A stretch of 64,000 bases of DNA, from NCBI GenBank assembly GCA_020633195.1, contig JACKEC010000021.1, positions 124,001-188,000 on the forward strand. Reading direction: 5' to 3'. This DNA is from Sandaracinaceae bacterium. Its GTDB lineage: Bacteria > Myxococcota_A > Polyangia > Polyangiales > Sandaracinaceae. Under the pieces are notes generated by a model. The model was not told the DNA's origin and searched no databases. It saw only the letters and a program-made list of their open reading frames with translations. The position numbers and the translations under genes are program-made. Shown here piece after piece: positions 24,427-34,496 of this stretch. Within the stretch, counting starts at the first letter, position 1, and every line of letters begins with the position of its first letter.

Positions 24427-25761
24427 GTGGCGGAGCCCTTCGACGCGGTGGTGGTGGGCGCGGGCCTGAGCGGGCTGTGCGCGGCGCGCCGGCTGCGCGA
24501 GGCCGGGCAGCGCGTGGCGGTCGTCGAGGCGCGCGATCGCGTCGGCGGGCGCACCCTGAGCCGACGCCTCGGCGAGGACGTGATCGACCTCGGCGGCCAG
24601 TGGATCGGGCCGACGCAGCGGCGCGTCGCGAAGCTCGCGCACGAGCTCGGCGTCAAGACGTTCCCCCAGCACCACGCGGGCGAGAAGGTCCTGATGATCG
24701 GCGGCCGCCGCTCGACGTACTCGGGCGAGATCCCGGGCATCGGCGTCCTCGCGCTCGTGGAGCTGCAGGCGACGATCTGGCGGCTGGATCGGCTGGCGAA
24801 GCGGGTCTCGATGGCCACCCCGTGGGACACGCCGGACGCCGAGGCGCTCGACGCGCAGTCGCTCGGGAGCTGGCTCGCCCGGCACGTCCGGCAGGACAAG
24901 GCGCGCGCGGTGCTCGAGATCGCGGCGCGCGCGATCATGGCTTGCGAGCCGAGCGAGCTGTCGTTCCTGCACTTCCTCTTCTACCTGCGCTCGGGCGGCG
25001 GCCTCATGCGGCTCGCGCGGATCGCCGACGGCGCGCAGGAGCGGCGCCTCATCGGTGGCGCGCAGCAGCTCTCGGAGAAGCTCGCCGCGCGCGTCGACGT
25101 CACCCTCGACGCGCCGGTCCGCGCGATCGAGCAGAGCGACGACGAGGTGCGCGTCGTCAGCGGGCGCGGGACCCTGCGCGCGCGCCGCGTGATCGTCGCG
25201 GTGCCGCCCGCGCTGGTGGACGGCATGGAGCTGACGCCGCACCCGCCGGTCCTGCGCGATCAGCTCGTGGCGCGGATGCCCATGGGCTCGGTCATCAAGT
25301 GCATCGCGACCTACCCGCGCGCCTTCTGGCGCGAGCGCGGGCTCAGCGGCGAGGCCGTCTCGACCGACGGCCCCGTCCGCCTCGCGTTCGACGACTCCGC
25401 GCACGACGGCTCGCAGCACGCCCTCGTCGCGTTCCTCCTCGGCGCCACCGCCACCGCCCTCGACGAGCCCAAGGCCCGCCGCGAGGCGGTGCTCGGCTCG
25501 CTCGCGGACCTCTTCGGCCACGAGGCGCGCGAGCCCACGCTCTACGTCGACCAGGACTGGACCCGCGAGCGCTGGAGCAAGGGCTGCTACGTGGGCCTGA
25601 TGCCCCCGGGCGTCATGACGACTTGCGCGAGCACCCTCCGCGAGCCCTGGGGCCGCGTGCACTGGGCGGGCACCGAGACGGCCGTCGAGCACAACGGCTA
25701 CCTCGACGGCGCGATCGAAGCCGGCGAGCGCGCGGCCACCGAAGTCCTCGCCGCCCGCTAG
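24427..25761 (+). CDS. Flavin-containing amine oxidase
   Basis: 444 residues from GTG 24427. The N-terminal FAD motif is VVVGAGLSGLCAARRL, with GGRTLSRRL and VIDLGGQWIGPTQ typical of monoamine oxidases, and the C-terminal FAD-contact segment HWAGTETAVEHNGYLDGAI. It oxidises amines to imines/aldehydes with release of hydrogen peroxide; the substrate is unknown. No signal peptide. It overlaps the stop of the convergent outer-membrane protein gene by four bases. Confidence 0.9.
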   Translation: MAEPFDAVVVGAGLSGLCAARRLREAGQRVAVVEARDRVGGRTLSRRLGEDVIDLGGQWIGPTQRRVAKLAHELGVKTFPQHHAGEKVLMIGGRRSTYSGEIPGIGVLALVELQATIWRLDRLAKRVSMATPWDTPDAEALDAQSLGSWLARHVRQDKARAVLEIAARAIMACEPSELSFLHFLFYLRSGGGLMRLARIADGAQERRLIGGAQQLSEKLAARVDVTLDAPVRAIEQSDDEVRVVSGRGTLRARRVIVAVPPALVDGMELTPHPPVLRDQLVARMPMGSVIKCIATYPRAFWRERGLSGEAVSTDGPVRLAFDDSAHDGSQHALVAFLLGATATALDEPKARREAVLGSLADLFGHEAREPTLYVDQDWTRERWSKGCYVGLMPPGVMTTCASTLREPWGRVHWAGTETAVEHNGYLDGAIEAGERAATEVLAAR

Positions 25762-26453
25762 AAGACGTATCGGAGGTACGCGCTGCCGTGGATGCCCAGC
25801 GCGGGTGAGCTGCCGCCCGTGCGCTCGAGCGACGGGAAGTGGCGCACGCCGCCGAGGATCCCGATCGAGTGGTGCCGAGCGCGGAAGTGCCAGTCGATGC
25901 CGGCCTCGCCGCCGTAGGAGATGCCGATCGTCGTCGAGTCCTGGAAGCCGTAGAGCTCGAGGATGTCGGTCGTCGCGATCATCACGGCGAACTGACCGGC
26001 GATCCACATCGCGAACGCCTCGGTGAAGTTGCCTTGCAATCGCAGCGAGGCGCCGCCGCCGAGGATCTCGAACGCGGTCGCCGCGGGCGGCGGCGGCGCG
26101 TTCGTGTTGTGCATCGAGCCCTCGGCCTGCAGCAGGAGGTGCAGGAAGTCGAAGATCTCGAACCCGATGCCGATCGTCGCCCAGGGGCCGACGTTGGTCA
26201 GGTCGCCGATGCCGCCGACGAACCCGAGCGCCCCGATCGTGGCCTCGACGAAGAAGCCGTGGGCGTACAGGTCGCGCGTGATCTGGATCGCCTCGGGCGG
26301 CAGCCGCTCGACGTCGAGGCGGGTGGGATCGGGCTCCTCGGTGCCGACCGGGGCGTCGTCGTCCGCGTCGGCTTGCTGCGCGGACGCCGGGCCGGCGAAC
26401 GCGAGGAGGCAAGCCACGAGCGGGACGGCGAGCAGCGAGGTCCAGCGCGACAC
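25758..26453 (-). CDS. Exported outer-membrane beta-barrel protein
   Basis: 231 residues from GTG 26453. The signal peptide VSRWTSLLAVPLVACLLAFAGPASA is followed by an acidic spacer (ADADDDAPVG) and a beta-rich domain with FFVEATIGALGFVGGIGDL, IGIGFEIFDFLHLLLQAEG and ISYGGEAGIDWHF. The pattern recalls the CglE-type outer-membrane proteins of myxobacterial gliding motility, but the resemblance is from memory and weak. Convergent with the amine oxidase and divergent from the LolA-like gene. Confidence 0.6.
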   Translation of the reverse strand: MSRWTSLLAVPLVACLLAFAGPASAQQADADDDAPVGTEEPDPTRLDVERLPPEAIQITRDLYAHGFFVEATIGALGFVGGIGDLTNVGPWATIGIGFEIFDFLHLLLQAEGSMHNTNAPPPPAATAFEILGGGASLRLQGNFTEAFAMWIAGQFAVMIATTDILELYGFQDSTTIGISYGGEAGIDWHFRARHHSIGILGGVRHFPSLERTGGSSPALGIHGSAYLRYVF

Positions 26454-26520
26454 GGAGCCGAGCCTACCAAACCGCGAGGCCCCGCATGAATAGCGACGGT
26501 GAGGTCCCTGTCGAAACCGC

Positions 26521-27195
26521 ATGCGCACGATGACCACCCCCGCGAGCCTCCTGACGGTCGCGCTCGCCCTCTTCGCCCCCGTGGCCGAGGCGCAGAGCGC
26601 GCCCACGGCGACCCAGATCGCGGCGGAAATCCAGGGCTTCTACGACCAGACCACCACGGTCCGGACGACCTTCTACCAGTCGCACTACGACCGGCTGTAC
26701 CGACGAACGACCCGGTCCCGGGGCGTCCTGACCATCGCCCGACCGGGCAAGATGCGTTTCGACTACCTCGCCGGGAACGGCAAGGTCGTGATGACGGACG
26801 GTGAGGTCCTCAGCGTCTACGAGCCCGACGGCGACGGCGGCCCCGGCCAGTACGCGCAGACCGCGCTCGAAGACGGCCTGCCCTCCGCGCTCGGCTTCCT
26901 CGCCGGGACGGCGCGGCTCGACCGCGACTTCAGCTTCCGCCTCCGCGACGCCTCCGCGTTGCATTGGGACGGCTACGTCCTCGAGCTGCGCCCCCGCCGC
27001 CCCGAGCCGGGCTACCGCCGCGTGCTCCTCTACGTCGACGACGATCCCGCCACGCGCGGCGTCGTGCGGCGCGTCCTGGTGCAGGACCACGAGGGCAACC
27101 TCAACCGCTTCGACTTCTCGCGGATGCGCTTCGGCGAGGCCGTCCCGAGCTCGCAGTTCGTCTTCGCCCCGCCCACCGGCGCCCGCCGGATCTGA
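26521..27195 (+). CDS. LolA-like outer-membrane lipoprotein carrier
   Basis: 224 residues. The signal peptide is MRTMTTPASLLTVALALFAPVAEA, cleaved before QSAPTA. The mature chain matches LolA: QIAAEIQGFYDQTTTVRTTF, RSRGVLTIARPGKMRFDY (the conserved arginine/PGKxRxxY segment) and VMTDGEVLSVYEPD. LolA is a periplasmic chaperone that ferries lipoproteins from LolCDE to LolB. The window codes for many lipoproteins that would be cargo. The closing segment SSQFVFAPPTGARR also fits the family. Confidence 0.85.
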   Translation: MRTMTTPASLLTVALALFAPVAEAQSAPTATQIAAEIQGFYDQTTTVRTTFYQSHYDRLYRRTTRSRGVLTIARPGKMRFDYLAGNGKVVMTDGEVLSVYEPDGDGGPGQYAQTALEDGLPSALGFLAGTARLDRDFSFRLRDASALHWDGYVLELRPRRPEPGYRRVLLYVDDDPATRGVVRRVLVQDHEGNLNRFDFSRMRFGEAVPSSQFVFAPPTGARRI

Positions 27196-27240
27196 CGCTC
27201 CGGGGGCTCACGCGACGGACGCTGCTAGGCTCCTTCCACC

Positions 27241-27822
27241 ATGGCGCGGATCAAAGGCGTCGCGATCCGGGAGTTCCTCACCTACCTCCGCGGGGCGATC
27301 GGCCCCGACGCGCTGCGCGCGATGGTGGAGGGGATCGCGCCCGAGCACCGAGCCGCCTTCGACCCCGATCACCCGGCGCTCGGCGTGCTGGCCGCGAGCT
27401 GGTACGAGGCGGCGCCCATCCACGCGCTGCTCGACGCCATCACGGCGAGCCGGAGCGACGCGGAGCTCGAGCAGCTCGTCCACGACGGGATGCAGGCGAC
27501 CATGAGCGCCACCCTGCGAGGCGTGCACCGCGCGCTGCTGCGGGTGATCGGGTCGCCCGCGCTCCACGCGCGCTTCGCGCAGCGGCTGTGGATCGCCTAC
27601 TACGACGAGGGCCGCGTCGAGAGCGAGCAGACGGGGCCGACCCGGCAGGTCATCAGCTACCTCGACTGGGAGGGCCACCACCCGCTGCTGTGCCGGCTGA
27701 CGGCGGCGGCGGACCTGGTGATCTTCCCCGCGATGGGGCTCACCGGCGTCGAGGTGAAGCCGCTCGGCTGCATCTCGAGGGGCAGCGCGCGCTGCTCCCA
27801 CGAGGTGGTCTGGCTCCCCTGA
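27241..27822 (+). CDS. DUF2378/TIGR02265-like myxobacterial protein
   Basis: 193 residues, matching the ~180-residue myxobacterial paralogous family. It opens with IKGVAIREFLTYLRGAIG, has an aromatic centre (RLWIAYYDEGRVES) and closes with VEVKPLGCISRGSARCSHEV, like the Cys-containing end of that family and of V4R-type ligand-binding folds. No signal peptide. Function unknown. The two C-terminal Cys could bind a ligand or metal. It lies between the LolA-like gene and the convergent mreB. Confidence 0.65.
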   Translation: MARIKGVAIREFLTYLRGAIGPDALRAMVEGIAPEHRAAFDPDHPALGVLAASWYEAAPIHALLDAITASRSDAELEQLVHDGMQATMSATLRGVHRALLRVIGSPALHARFAQRLWIAYYDEGRVESEQTGPTRQVISYLDWEGHHPLLCRLTAAADLVIFPAMGLTGVEVKPLGCISRGSARCSHEVVWLP

Positions 27823-27828
27823 GCGCGA

Positions 27829-28863
27829 TCAGGAGATCGTGACTTCGCGGAGCAGGTCGAGGTGGTCGAGCGTCTTGCCGCTCCCGAGCACGACCGCGCT
27901 GACCGGGTCGTCGCAGACCATCACGGGCAGGCCCGTCTCCTCGCGGAGGAGCACGTCGAGGTTGCGGAGCATCGCGCCCCCGCCCGTCAGCACGATGCCC
28001 TTGTCGACGATGTCGGCGCTGAGCTCGGGCGGGGTGCGCTCGAGCGCGCTCATCACCGCCTCGACGATCGTGTTGATCGGCTCGCTCAGCGCGTCGCGGA
28101 TCTCGTCGCTGTTCACGAGGACGGTCTTGGGGACGCCGGCGACGAGGTCGCGGCCCTTGACCTCCATCGTGTCGATCTGGTCGCCCGTATAGGCGTTGCC
28201 GATGCTGCACTTCACGCGCTCGGCCGTCTGCTCGCCGATGAGCAGGTTATATTTTCGCTTCATGTACGCGATGATCGCGTCGTCCATCTTGTCGCCGCCG
28301 ACCCGCACCGACTGCGAGTAGACGATCCCGGCGAGCGAGATGACGGCGACCTCGGTCGTGCCGCCGCCGATGTCGACGACCATGTTGCCGCTCGGCTCCG
28401 TGATCGGGAGCCCGGCGCCGATCGCGGCGGCCATCGGCTCCTCGATGAGGAACACCTCGCGGGCGCCGGCGCTCTCGGCCGACTCCTTGACCGCGCGCTT
28501 CTCGACCTCGGTGATGCCGAAGGGGACGCAGATGATGATCCGCGGCTTCACGAGCGTGCTGCGGTTGTGCGCGCGCTTGATGAAGTAGCGCAGCATCGCC
28601 TCGGTGATCTCGAAGTCGGCGATGACGCCGTCGCGCAGGGGGCGCACCGCCTGGATGTTGCCCGGCGTGCGGCCGAGCATCTCCTTGGCCTCCTTGCCGA
28701 CGGCGAGGACCTTCTTTCCACCGCGCGCATCCTGCTGCACGGCGACGACGCTGGGCTCGCACGAGACGATGCCGCGACCCTTCACGTAGATCAGGGTCGT
28801 CGCGGTACCGAGGTCGATGGCCAGGTCGTTCGAGAAGAGGCCGTAGAGCCAGTCGAACAGCAT
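27829..28863 (-). CDS. mreB: Rod-shape-determining actin homologue MreB
   Basis: 344 residues, the normal length. The actin-type nucleotide site is seen as LAIDLGTATTLIYVKG (phosphate 1), VVDIGGGTTEVAVI (phosphate 2) and IVLTGGGAMLRNLD (adenosine). The C-terminus keeps GSGKTLDHLDLL. MreB filaments organise peptidoglycan synthesis and, in myxobacteria, also support gliding motility. The mreCD genes are not next to it here; the next gene on that side is convergent. It is divergent from a sigma factor across a 219-bp gap. Confidence 0.97.
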   Translation of the reverse strand: MLFDWLYGLFSNDLAIDLGTATTLIYVKGRGIVSCEPSVVAVQQDARGGKKVLAVGKEAKEMLGRTPGNIQAVRPLRDGVIADFEITEAMLRYFIKRAHNRSTLVKPRIIICVPFGITEVEKRAVKESAESAGAREVFLIEEPMAAAIGAGLPITEPSGNMVVDIGGGTTEVAVISLAGIVYSQSVRVGGDKMDDAIIAYMKRKYNLLIGEQTAERVKCSIGNAYTGDQIDTMEVKGRDLVAGVPKTVLVNSDEIRDALSEPINTIVEAVMSALERTPPELSADIVDKGIVLTGGGAMLRNLDVLLREETGLPVMVCDDPVSAVVLGSGKTLDHLDLLREVTIS

Positions 28864-29033
28864 AGGAGTCGGTTGGAGAGGGTGACGACGAACATCTAAG
28901 CGATTGAAATTACGGCAAAGAAGACGGTCGCCCCGAAGGGATCGTGGGTCTATCAGAAGGACCCGGTAGGGGCAAGGCGGGGCCGGAAGGTTCGATCGCG
29001 GAGCCGGATTGCGTTAGATCCAACGTCAGACGC

Positions 29034-29050
29034 TGGGAACTTTTTTCCCA
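29034..29050. promoter_or_regulatory. Inverted repeat with ECF-like -35 motif upstream of the sigma factor
   Basis: TGGGAA-CTTTT-TTCCCA is a perfect 6+5+6 inverted repeat 33 bases upstream of the sigma-factor ATG. It contains GGAACTT, which resembles the -35 box of many ECF sigma promoters, but no matching -10 is clear. The rest of the 28864-29082 gap shows nothing definite. Confidence 0.4.
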
Positions 29051-29082
29051 AGGACCCTCGAGACCCTGCGTCGAACGCCCAC

Positions 29083-29808
29083 ATGTCGTCTCCGGAGTCA
29101 CCCGAGCTTCTGACCGACGCCGAGCTGCGCGGGATGGAAGCCTCGGCGCTGGTCGAGGCCGCAAAGAGCGGAGATCAGCAAGCTTTCGAAGCGCTGGTCC
29201 GCCGCTATCGCCCTCGGATCTTCGCCCTCGCGCTGCACCTCACCGGCAGCCGCTCCGAGGCCGACGACATCACCCAGGACGCGTTCCTGCGGGCCTACAA
29301 GAACATCCACCGCTTCGAGGGGCGCAGCGAGTTCTTCACCTGGCTCTACCGGATCGCGTTGAACCGCGCACTGAACATCCGTCGGGACAAGCGGCGTCGC
29401 ATCACGATGAGCATCGACGACCCGCGCCTCACCTTCGCCCTCGCGGTCGACGGTGGCGGCGATCCGCGTCGCGAGCTCGAGCTGCGCGAGACCTACACGA
29501 TCCTGCTCCGCAGCTTCGACGCGCTGAGCCCGATCCTGCGGACCACCGTCGCGCTGACCCTCCTGCAGGGCCTCAACTACAAGGAGGCCGCCGTCGTGCT
29601 CGACAGCACCGAGGGCACGATCGCGTGGAGGGTCCACGAGGCGCGCCGCAAGATGCGCGAGACGATGACGAAGATGCTCAAGGACCCGACGCCGGTCCAG
29701 CGCATGGAGGTCGCGCGGCTCAACCGCGAGCGCCGCGAGGAGGCCCCGCCGCGGTCCCTCGAGCACGCGCTCGCGGCGCTGGTCGCGCCCCGCGCCGCCA
29801 ACGCATGA
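29083..29808 (+). CDS. RNA polymerase sigma factor, ECF/sigma-70 family
   Basis: 241 residues. Region 2 is DDITQDAFLRAYKNIHRFEG near residues 65-85, with region 2.4-like FTWLYRIALNRALN. Region 4 is GLNYKEAAVVLDSTEGTI followed by AWRVHEARRKM, a helix-turn-helix for the -35 box. The ~35-residue C-terminal extension is Arg/Ala-rich. No anti-sigma gene is adjacent; the next gene is a ThrRS-editing-like protein seven bases downstream. The inverted repeat with a GGAACTT motif upstream could allow self-regulation. Confidence 0.9.
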   Translation: MSSPESPELLTDAELRGMEASALVEAAKSGDQQAFEALVRRYRPRIFALALHLTGSRSEADDITQDAFLRAYKNIHRFEGRSEFFTWLYRIALNRALNIRRDKRRRITMSIDDPRLTFALAVDGGGDPRRELELRETYTILLRSFDALSPILRTTVALTLLQGLNYKEAAVVLDSTEGTIAWRVHEARRKMRETMTKMLKDPTPVQRMEVARLNRERREEAPPRSLEHALAALVAPRAANA

Positions 29809-29815
29809 TCGGCGC

Positions 29816-30229
29816 GTGCGCGCGCTGACCTTCCTCGTCGACCGCTTCGCCTGGTCGCCCTTCTCCAGGACCCTCGACGACGCCCCCGACGCGTCGCCCG
29901 GCGAGGTCGCCGACGCGCTCGTCGCGTTCCTCCACGTCGAGCCCGACGACGTGACCGAGGAGCTCGGCGACAAGGTCTTCAAGAAGCTCCTCAAGCACCT
30001 CAAGTGGCTCGCGAACAAGCGCGAGCTGAAGACGATCGTCCTGCACTCCTTCACCCACCTCGGCGCCGACAACGCGGACGCCGACGCCGCCCTCGCGCTC
30101 TTCGACCGCCTCGCCGAGCGCCTCCGCGACACCGGCTACGCCGTCGAGATCACCCCCTTCGGCTGGTTCTGCAGCTGGATCCTCGACGTCCGCGGCGAGA
30201 GCCTGGCGAAGGTCTACAAGCAGATCTGA
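29816..30229 (+). CDS. Free-standing archaeal-type threonyl-tRNA synthetase editing domain
   Basis: 137 residues from GTG 29816. The chain follows the archaeal ThrRS editing domain (tRNA-Thr_ED): an N-terminal MRALTFLVDRFAWSPF, ADALVAFLHVEPDD, TIVLHSFTHLG (the conserved FAHL-like segment), GYAVEITPFGWF and a final strand-helix ending SLAKVYKQI. That domain is related to D-aminoacyl-tRNA deacylase and removes serine from mischarged tRNA-Thr. The length equals the isolated domain, with no catalytic or anticodon domain attached. It starts seven bases after the sigma-factor gene. The assignment is by motif pattern only. Confidence 0.7.
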   Translation: MRALTFLVDRFAWSPFSRTLDDAPDASPGEVADALVAFLHVEPDDVTEELGDKVFKKLLKHLKWLANKRELKTIVLHSFTHLGADNADADAALALFDRLAERLRDTGYAVEITPFGWFCSWILDVRGESLAKVYKQI

Positions 30230-30249
30230 GCGCCCGCGCCGCGCGAGAA

Positions 30250-30879
30250 TCAGAACGTGACGGGCGCGCCCGTCTTCTGGCGGACCTCGCCCTCGGTCAC
30301 GCCGGGCGCGCGCTCGACGCAGCGGAAGCCGTCGCCGGTGACGTCGAGCACCGCGAGCTCTGTGATCACGCGGTCGACGCAGCCCTTGGCGGTGAGCGGG
30401 AAGTCGCACGCGCCGAGGAGCTTCGGGTCGCCCTCCTTGGTCGTGTGCGTCGTGAGCACGAGGATGCGCTCGGCGCCGCTGGCGAGATCCATCGCGCCGC
30501 CGATGCCCATCATCTTGCCGCCGGGGATCCACCAGTTCGCGAGGTCGCCGTTCATCGCGACCTGCATCGCGCCGAGGATCGCGAGGTCGACGTGGCCGCC
30601 GCGGATCATCGAGAAGCTCGTCGCCGAGTCGAACGTGCTGCCGCCGGGGACGACGGTGACGGTCTGCTTGCCCGCGTTGATCAGCTGCGGGTCCTCGTCG
30701 CCCTCGAAGGGGAACGGGCCCATGCCGAGCAGGCCGTTCTCGCTGTGGAACCAGACCCCCGCGTCGTCAGGGAGGTAGTCGGCGACGAGCGTCGGCAGGC
30801 CGATGCCCAGGTTCACGATGCTGCCCGGCTCGATCTCCTTCGCCGCGCGCTCCGCCATCTGTTGCTTGTTCCAGCTCAC
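30250..30879 (-). CDS. scoB: 3-oxoacid CoA-transferase subunit B
   Basis: 209 residues from GTG 30879, which overlaps the subunit A stop as GTGA. VNLGIGLPTLVADYL and SENGLLGMGP are present; the Glu of SENG is the catalytic residue that carries the CoA thioester. VVPGGSTFDSATSFSMIRGG and MGIGGAMDLASGA are also typical. With subunit A it moves CoA from succinyl-CoA to acetoacetate (or another 3-oxoacid), for ketone-body or branched-chain catabolism. Two-subunit organisation is normal in bacteria. Confidence 0.93.
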   Translation of the reverse strand: MSWNKQQMAERAAKEIEPGSIVNLGIGLPTLVADYLPDDAGVWFHSENGLLGMGPFPFEGDEDPQLINAGKQTVTVVPGGSTFDSATSFSMIRGGHVDLAILGAMQVAMNGDLANWWIPGGKMMGIGGAMDLASGAERILVLTTHTTKEGDPKLLGACDFPLTAKGCVDRVITELAVLDVTGDGFRCVERAPGVTEGEVRQKTGAPVTF

Positions 30880-31592
30880 GCGCGCTGCTCCCGGACCGTG
30901 CGGTACTCGAAGGGGTCCTCGTGGTCGGTCACCTCGACCACGCGGTGGACGAAGATGCCCGGCAAATGAACGTCGTCGGGGTCGATCGCGCCAAGCTCGA
31001 CGAGCCCGTCGGCCTCGAGGATCGTGGTCTTCGCGGCGGTCGCCATGAGCGGCGAGAAGTTGCGCGCCGTCCGCCAGAAGCGGGCGTTGCCGAAGGGGTC
31101 CGCGGCGCGACAGCGGATCAGCGCGAAGTCTGCGTGGAGCGCCTCCTCCAGGAGGTAGGTGCGCCCGCCGAAATCGCGGGTCTCCTTGCCCTCGGCGACC
31201 ACCGTGCCCACGCCGGTCGGCGTGTAGAACGCGGGGATCCCCGCGCCGGCCGCGCGGATGCGCTCGACGAAGGTGCCCTGCGGCACGACCTCGATGTCGA
31301 CGACCCCGCCCTCGCGCGCGTCGTGCAGGTCTTGGTTGTTGCCCAGGTACGTGCACGTGACCTTGCCGATGATCCCGGCGCGCAGCCACTGCGCGAGGCC
31401 CTTGCCGAGGTTGCCGGCGTTGTTGCTGATCAGGTGCAGGTCCTTGACCCCGCGCTCGACCACGCCGGCGATCAGCGCCTCCGCGTTGCCGCACAGGCCG
31501 AAGCCGCCGACCATCACGCGGGCGCCGTCGAACATCGGCTCGAGCGCGTCCGCGACGGTGGGTCGAACCTTGTCTCGATGCCGTCCGCTCAT
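30876..31592 (-). CDS. scoA: 3-oxoacid CoA-transferase subunit A
   Basis: 238 residues from ATG 31592 (a TTG at 31601 would add three residues). VMVGGFGLCGNAEALI is the conserved CoA-transferase family I opening. GTFVERIRAAGAGIPAFYTP and FALIRCRAADPFGNARF are equally typical. It pairs with the overlapping subunit B gene. The operon is downstream of a gap only, with the TerB-like/aminotransferase/C45 operon starting farther upstream on the same strand. Confidence 0.93.
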   Translation of the reverse strand: MSGRHRDKVRPTVADALEPMFDGARVMVGGFGLCGNAEALIAGVVERGVKDLHLISNNAGNLGKGLAQWLRAGIIGKVTCTYLGNNQDLHDAREGGVVDIEVVPQGTFVERIRAAGAGIPAFYTPTGVGTVVAEGKETRDFGGRTYLLEEALHADFALIRCRAADPFGNARFWRTARNFSPLMATAAKTTILEADGLVELGAIDPDDVHLPGIFVHRVVEVTDHEDPFEYRTVREQRA

Positions 31593-31633
31593 GGGGGGCA
31601 ACCCTGCCGCGGCGAGGCGGTGGGCGCCAGCGC

Positions 31634-32181
31634 TCAGCCCTCGGCCTGCTTGGCGCGCTCGATGACCGAGTCGCGCTCGTCGTCGGGGACGTCGAGGGCG
31701 CGGGCGAACACGGCGAGCAGGGTGCCGGGGTCCGAGCTCGGCGCGACGCGGAAGCCCGTCTCCTGGTTGCCGAAGCCCGAGCCGCGCAGCGCGAGGACCG
31801 CGACGAAGTAGAACGCGTCGTCCTTCCAGGCGCGGTCGAGGTCGGAGGCGACGACGCGGACGGTGTTCTCGAGCGAGTCGATCTTCGACGCTCGCTTCGC
31901 GGCCTCCTGGAGGCGCGTCACGGCCTCGTCGGCGTCGCCGGTGAAGCGGTCGCTGTTCTGGAAGAGGTGCCGCAGGTTGTCGGCCTCCTCGGCGCTGACC
32001 TCGCCGTCCGCGAGGACCGCCAGGGTGATGATCTGCGACAGCGCGTTTTGCTTCGTGTAGAGCTCGACGGGCGACTCGTCGGGGCGAGCGGCGAAGAGCG
32101 TCCCCACCGACGAGCCGAGGTCCTTGGCGAAGCGGACGGCCTCCTGCGCGAGCACCACGGGCAGCAGGAGCAGGCCCTCCA

Positions 32182-32182
<1 letters not shown>
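31634..32182 (-). CDS. TerB-like protein
   Basis: 182 residues from ATG 32182. The first ~35 residues contain a mostly hydrophobic start (MEGLLLLPVVLAQEAVRF) that could anchor it to the membrane. The core IITLAVLADGEVSAEEADNL with an acidic turn and the following helices match the TerB/DjlA-like fold. The start overlaps the stop of the aminotransferase gene by one base (TGATG), so translation is coupled. Function unknown; a second TerB-like gene is at 3659-4195. Confidence 0.6.
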
Positions 32183-33419
<1,237 letters not shown>

Positions 33420-33423
<4 letters not shown>

Positions 33424-34454
33424 GCTTCCTCGAAGGTGAAGGAGACCGGCTCGGCGCCGTTCACGCAGCCCTGACACGCCCACAGCTCCTTGCGAACCGG
33501 ATCCATGACGACCGCGCCGCACGTCTTCATCGCCTGGGGGCTCTGTTCGGTCGCGAGGTGGGTGCAGAGGCTGCGCGGGTAGCCGTCGTGGCTGCCGAGG
33601 CGCTCCCAGAGGTCGCGGCGGCTCGCGATCGGGCGGGCCTTCACGCTCGCGTCGAGCCAGGCGAAGCGCTCGTGCGTCGTCGACGTCTCGCCGACCCAGC
33701 TCACCGCCTCGATCTCGGGGCTGAGGCAGTGGTTGGTGTGGATGTATGACAGCTCCCCCTCGAAGCGCCGATCGAGGACGACCTGCTTGCGCTCGCCGCT
33801 CGTCTCGACGGCGTACGCGCGGCTGGCGTCCGCGAAGAGGTAGTGGTGCCCCGACGACATCGGCGCGGTCATCAGGACGTGGAGCGCGGCCTCCGCGTTC
33901 GGCTCGCGGAGCATGCGGCGCACGAGCGCCGGCCAGACCACCCCGACGCGCGCGTCGTGGCTCTTGAGGTTGTTGATGCACACCCCGAGGCCCGCGTCGT
34001 TGAGGCCGGCGAGCGCGAGGCAGCCCGTGATCGAGAACGCGTTCAGGCCGTCGAGCTCGAGCACGCACACGTAGGGCTCGACCGAGCCGTGCATGTCCCA
34101 CGTCTGCCCGAACACGGGGCCGTCGGGGGTCATCGCGGCGGCCGAGGTGCACTCCTCGTCGGCGATGTCCTTGAGGTCCGTGTAGTGGTTGAGGCAGACG
34201 ACGCGGGTCGGATCGAGGTCGGCCCCCTCGGCGATGCCCAGCAGCTCGTCGTGCAGCGCGTGATCGAACGCGGCGAGGACCGGCAGGTGCTTGCGGCAGA
34301 CCTCGAGGAGCGCGGCCTCGGAGCCGAGCTTGCCTTGCGCGAGGGCGAGGTCGACGCGGATGCGCGCGATCTCGTGGATGCGCGAGCGGAAGTGCTCGCC
34401 GTGCGCGCGGCCGCGATCCCGGGGACCGAGGCCCTTCAAGGTCAGGACGTCCAT
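33420..34454 (-). CDS. C45-family peptidase/acyltransferase (penicillin acyltransferase-like)
   Basis: 344 residues. The N-terminal ~95 residues precede EECTSAAA; in the C45 family this Cys becomes the N-terminal nucleophile after self-cleavage. GQTWDMHG and ITGCLALAGLNDAGLGVCINNL are typical of the family, which includes acyl-CoA:6-APA acyltransferase and N-acyl-amino-acid hydrolases. No signal peptide, so it acts in the cytoplasm. First gene of an operon with a class III aminotransferase and a TerB-like protein; release of an amine or amino acid followed by transamination is a plausible but unproven pathway. Confidence 0.85.
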
Positions 34455-34496
34455 ACGCTCGCAGCCTGCTACGGCGACCCGCGCGGTGCCAGGAGG

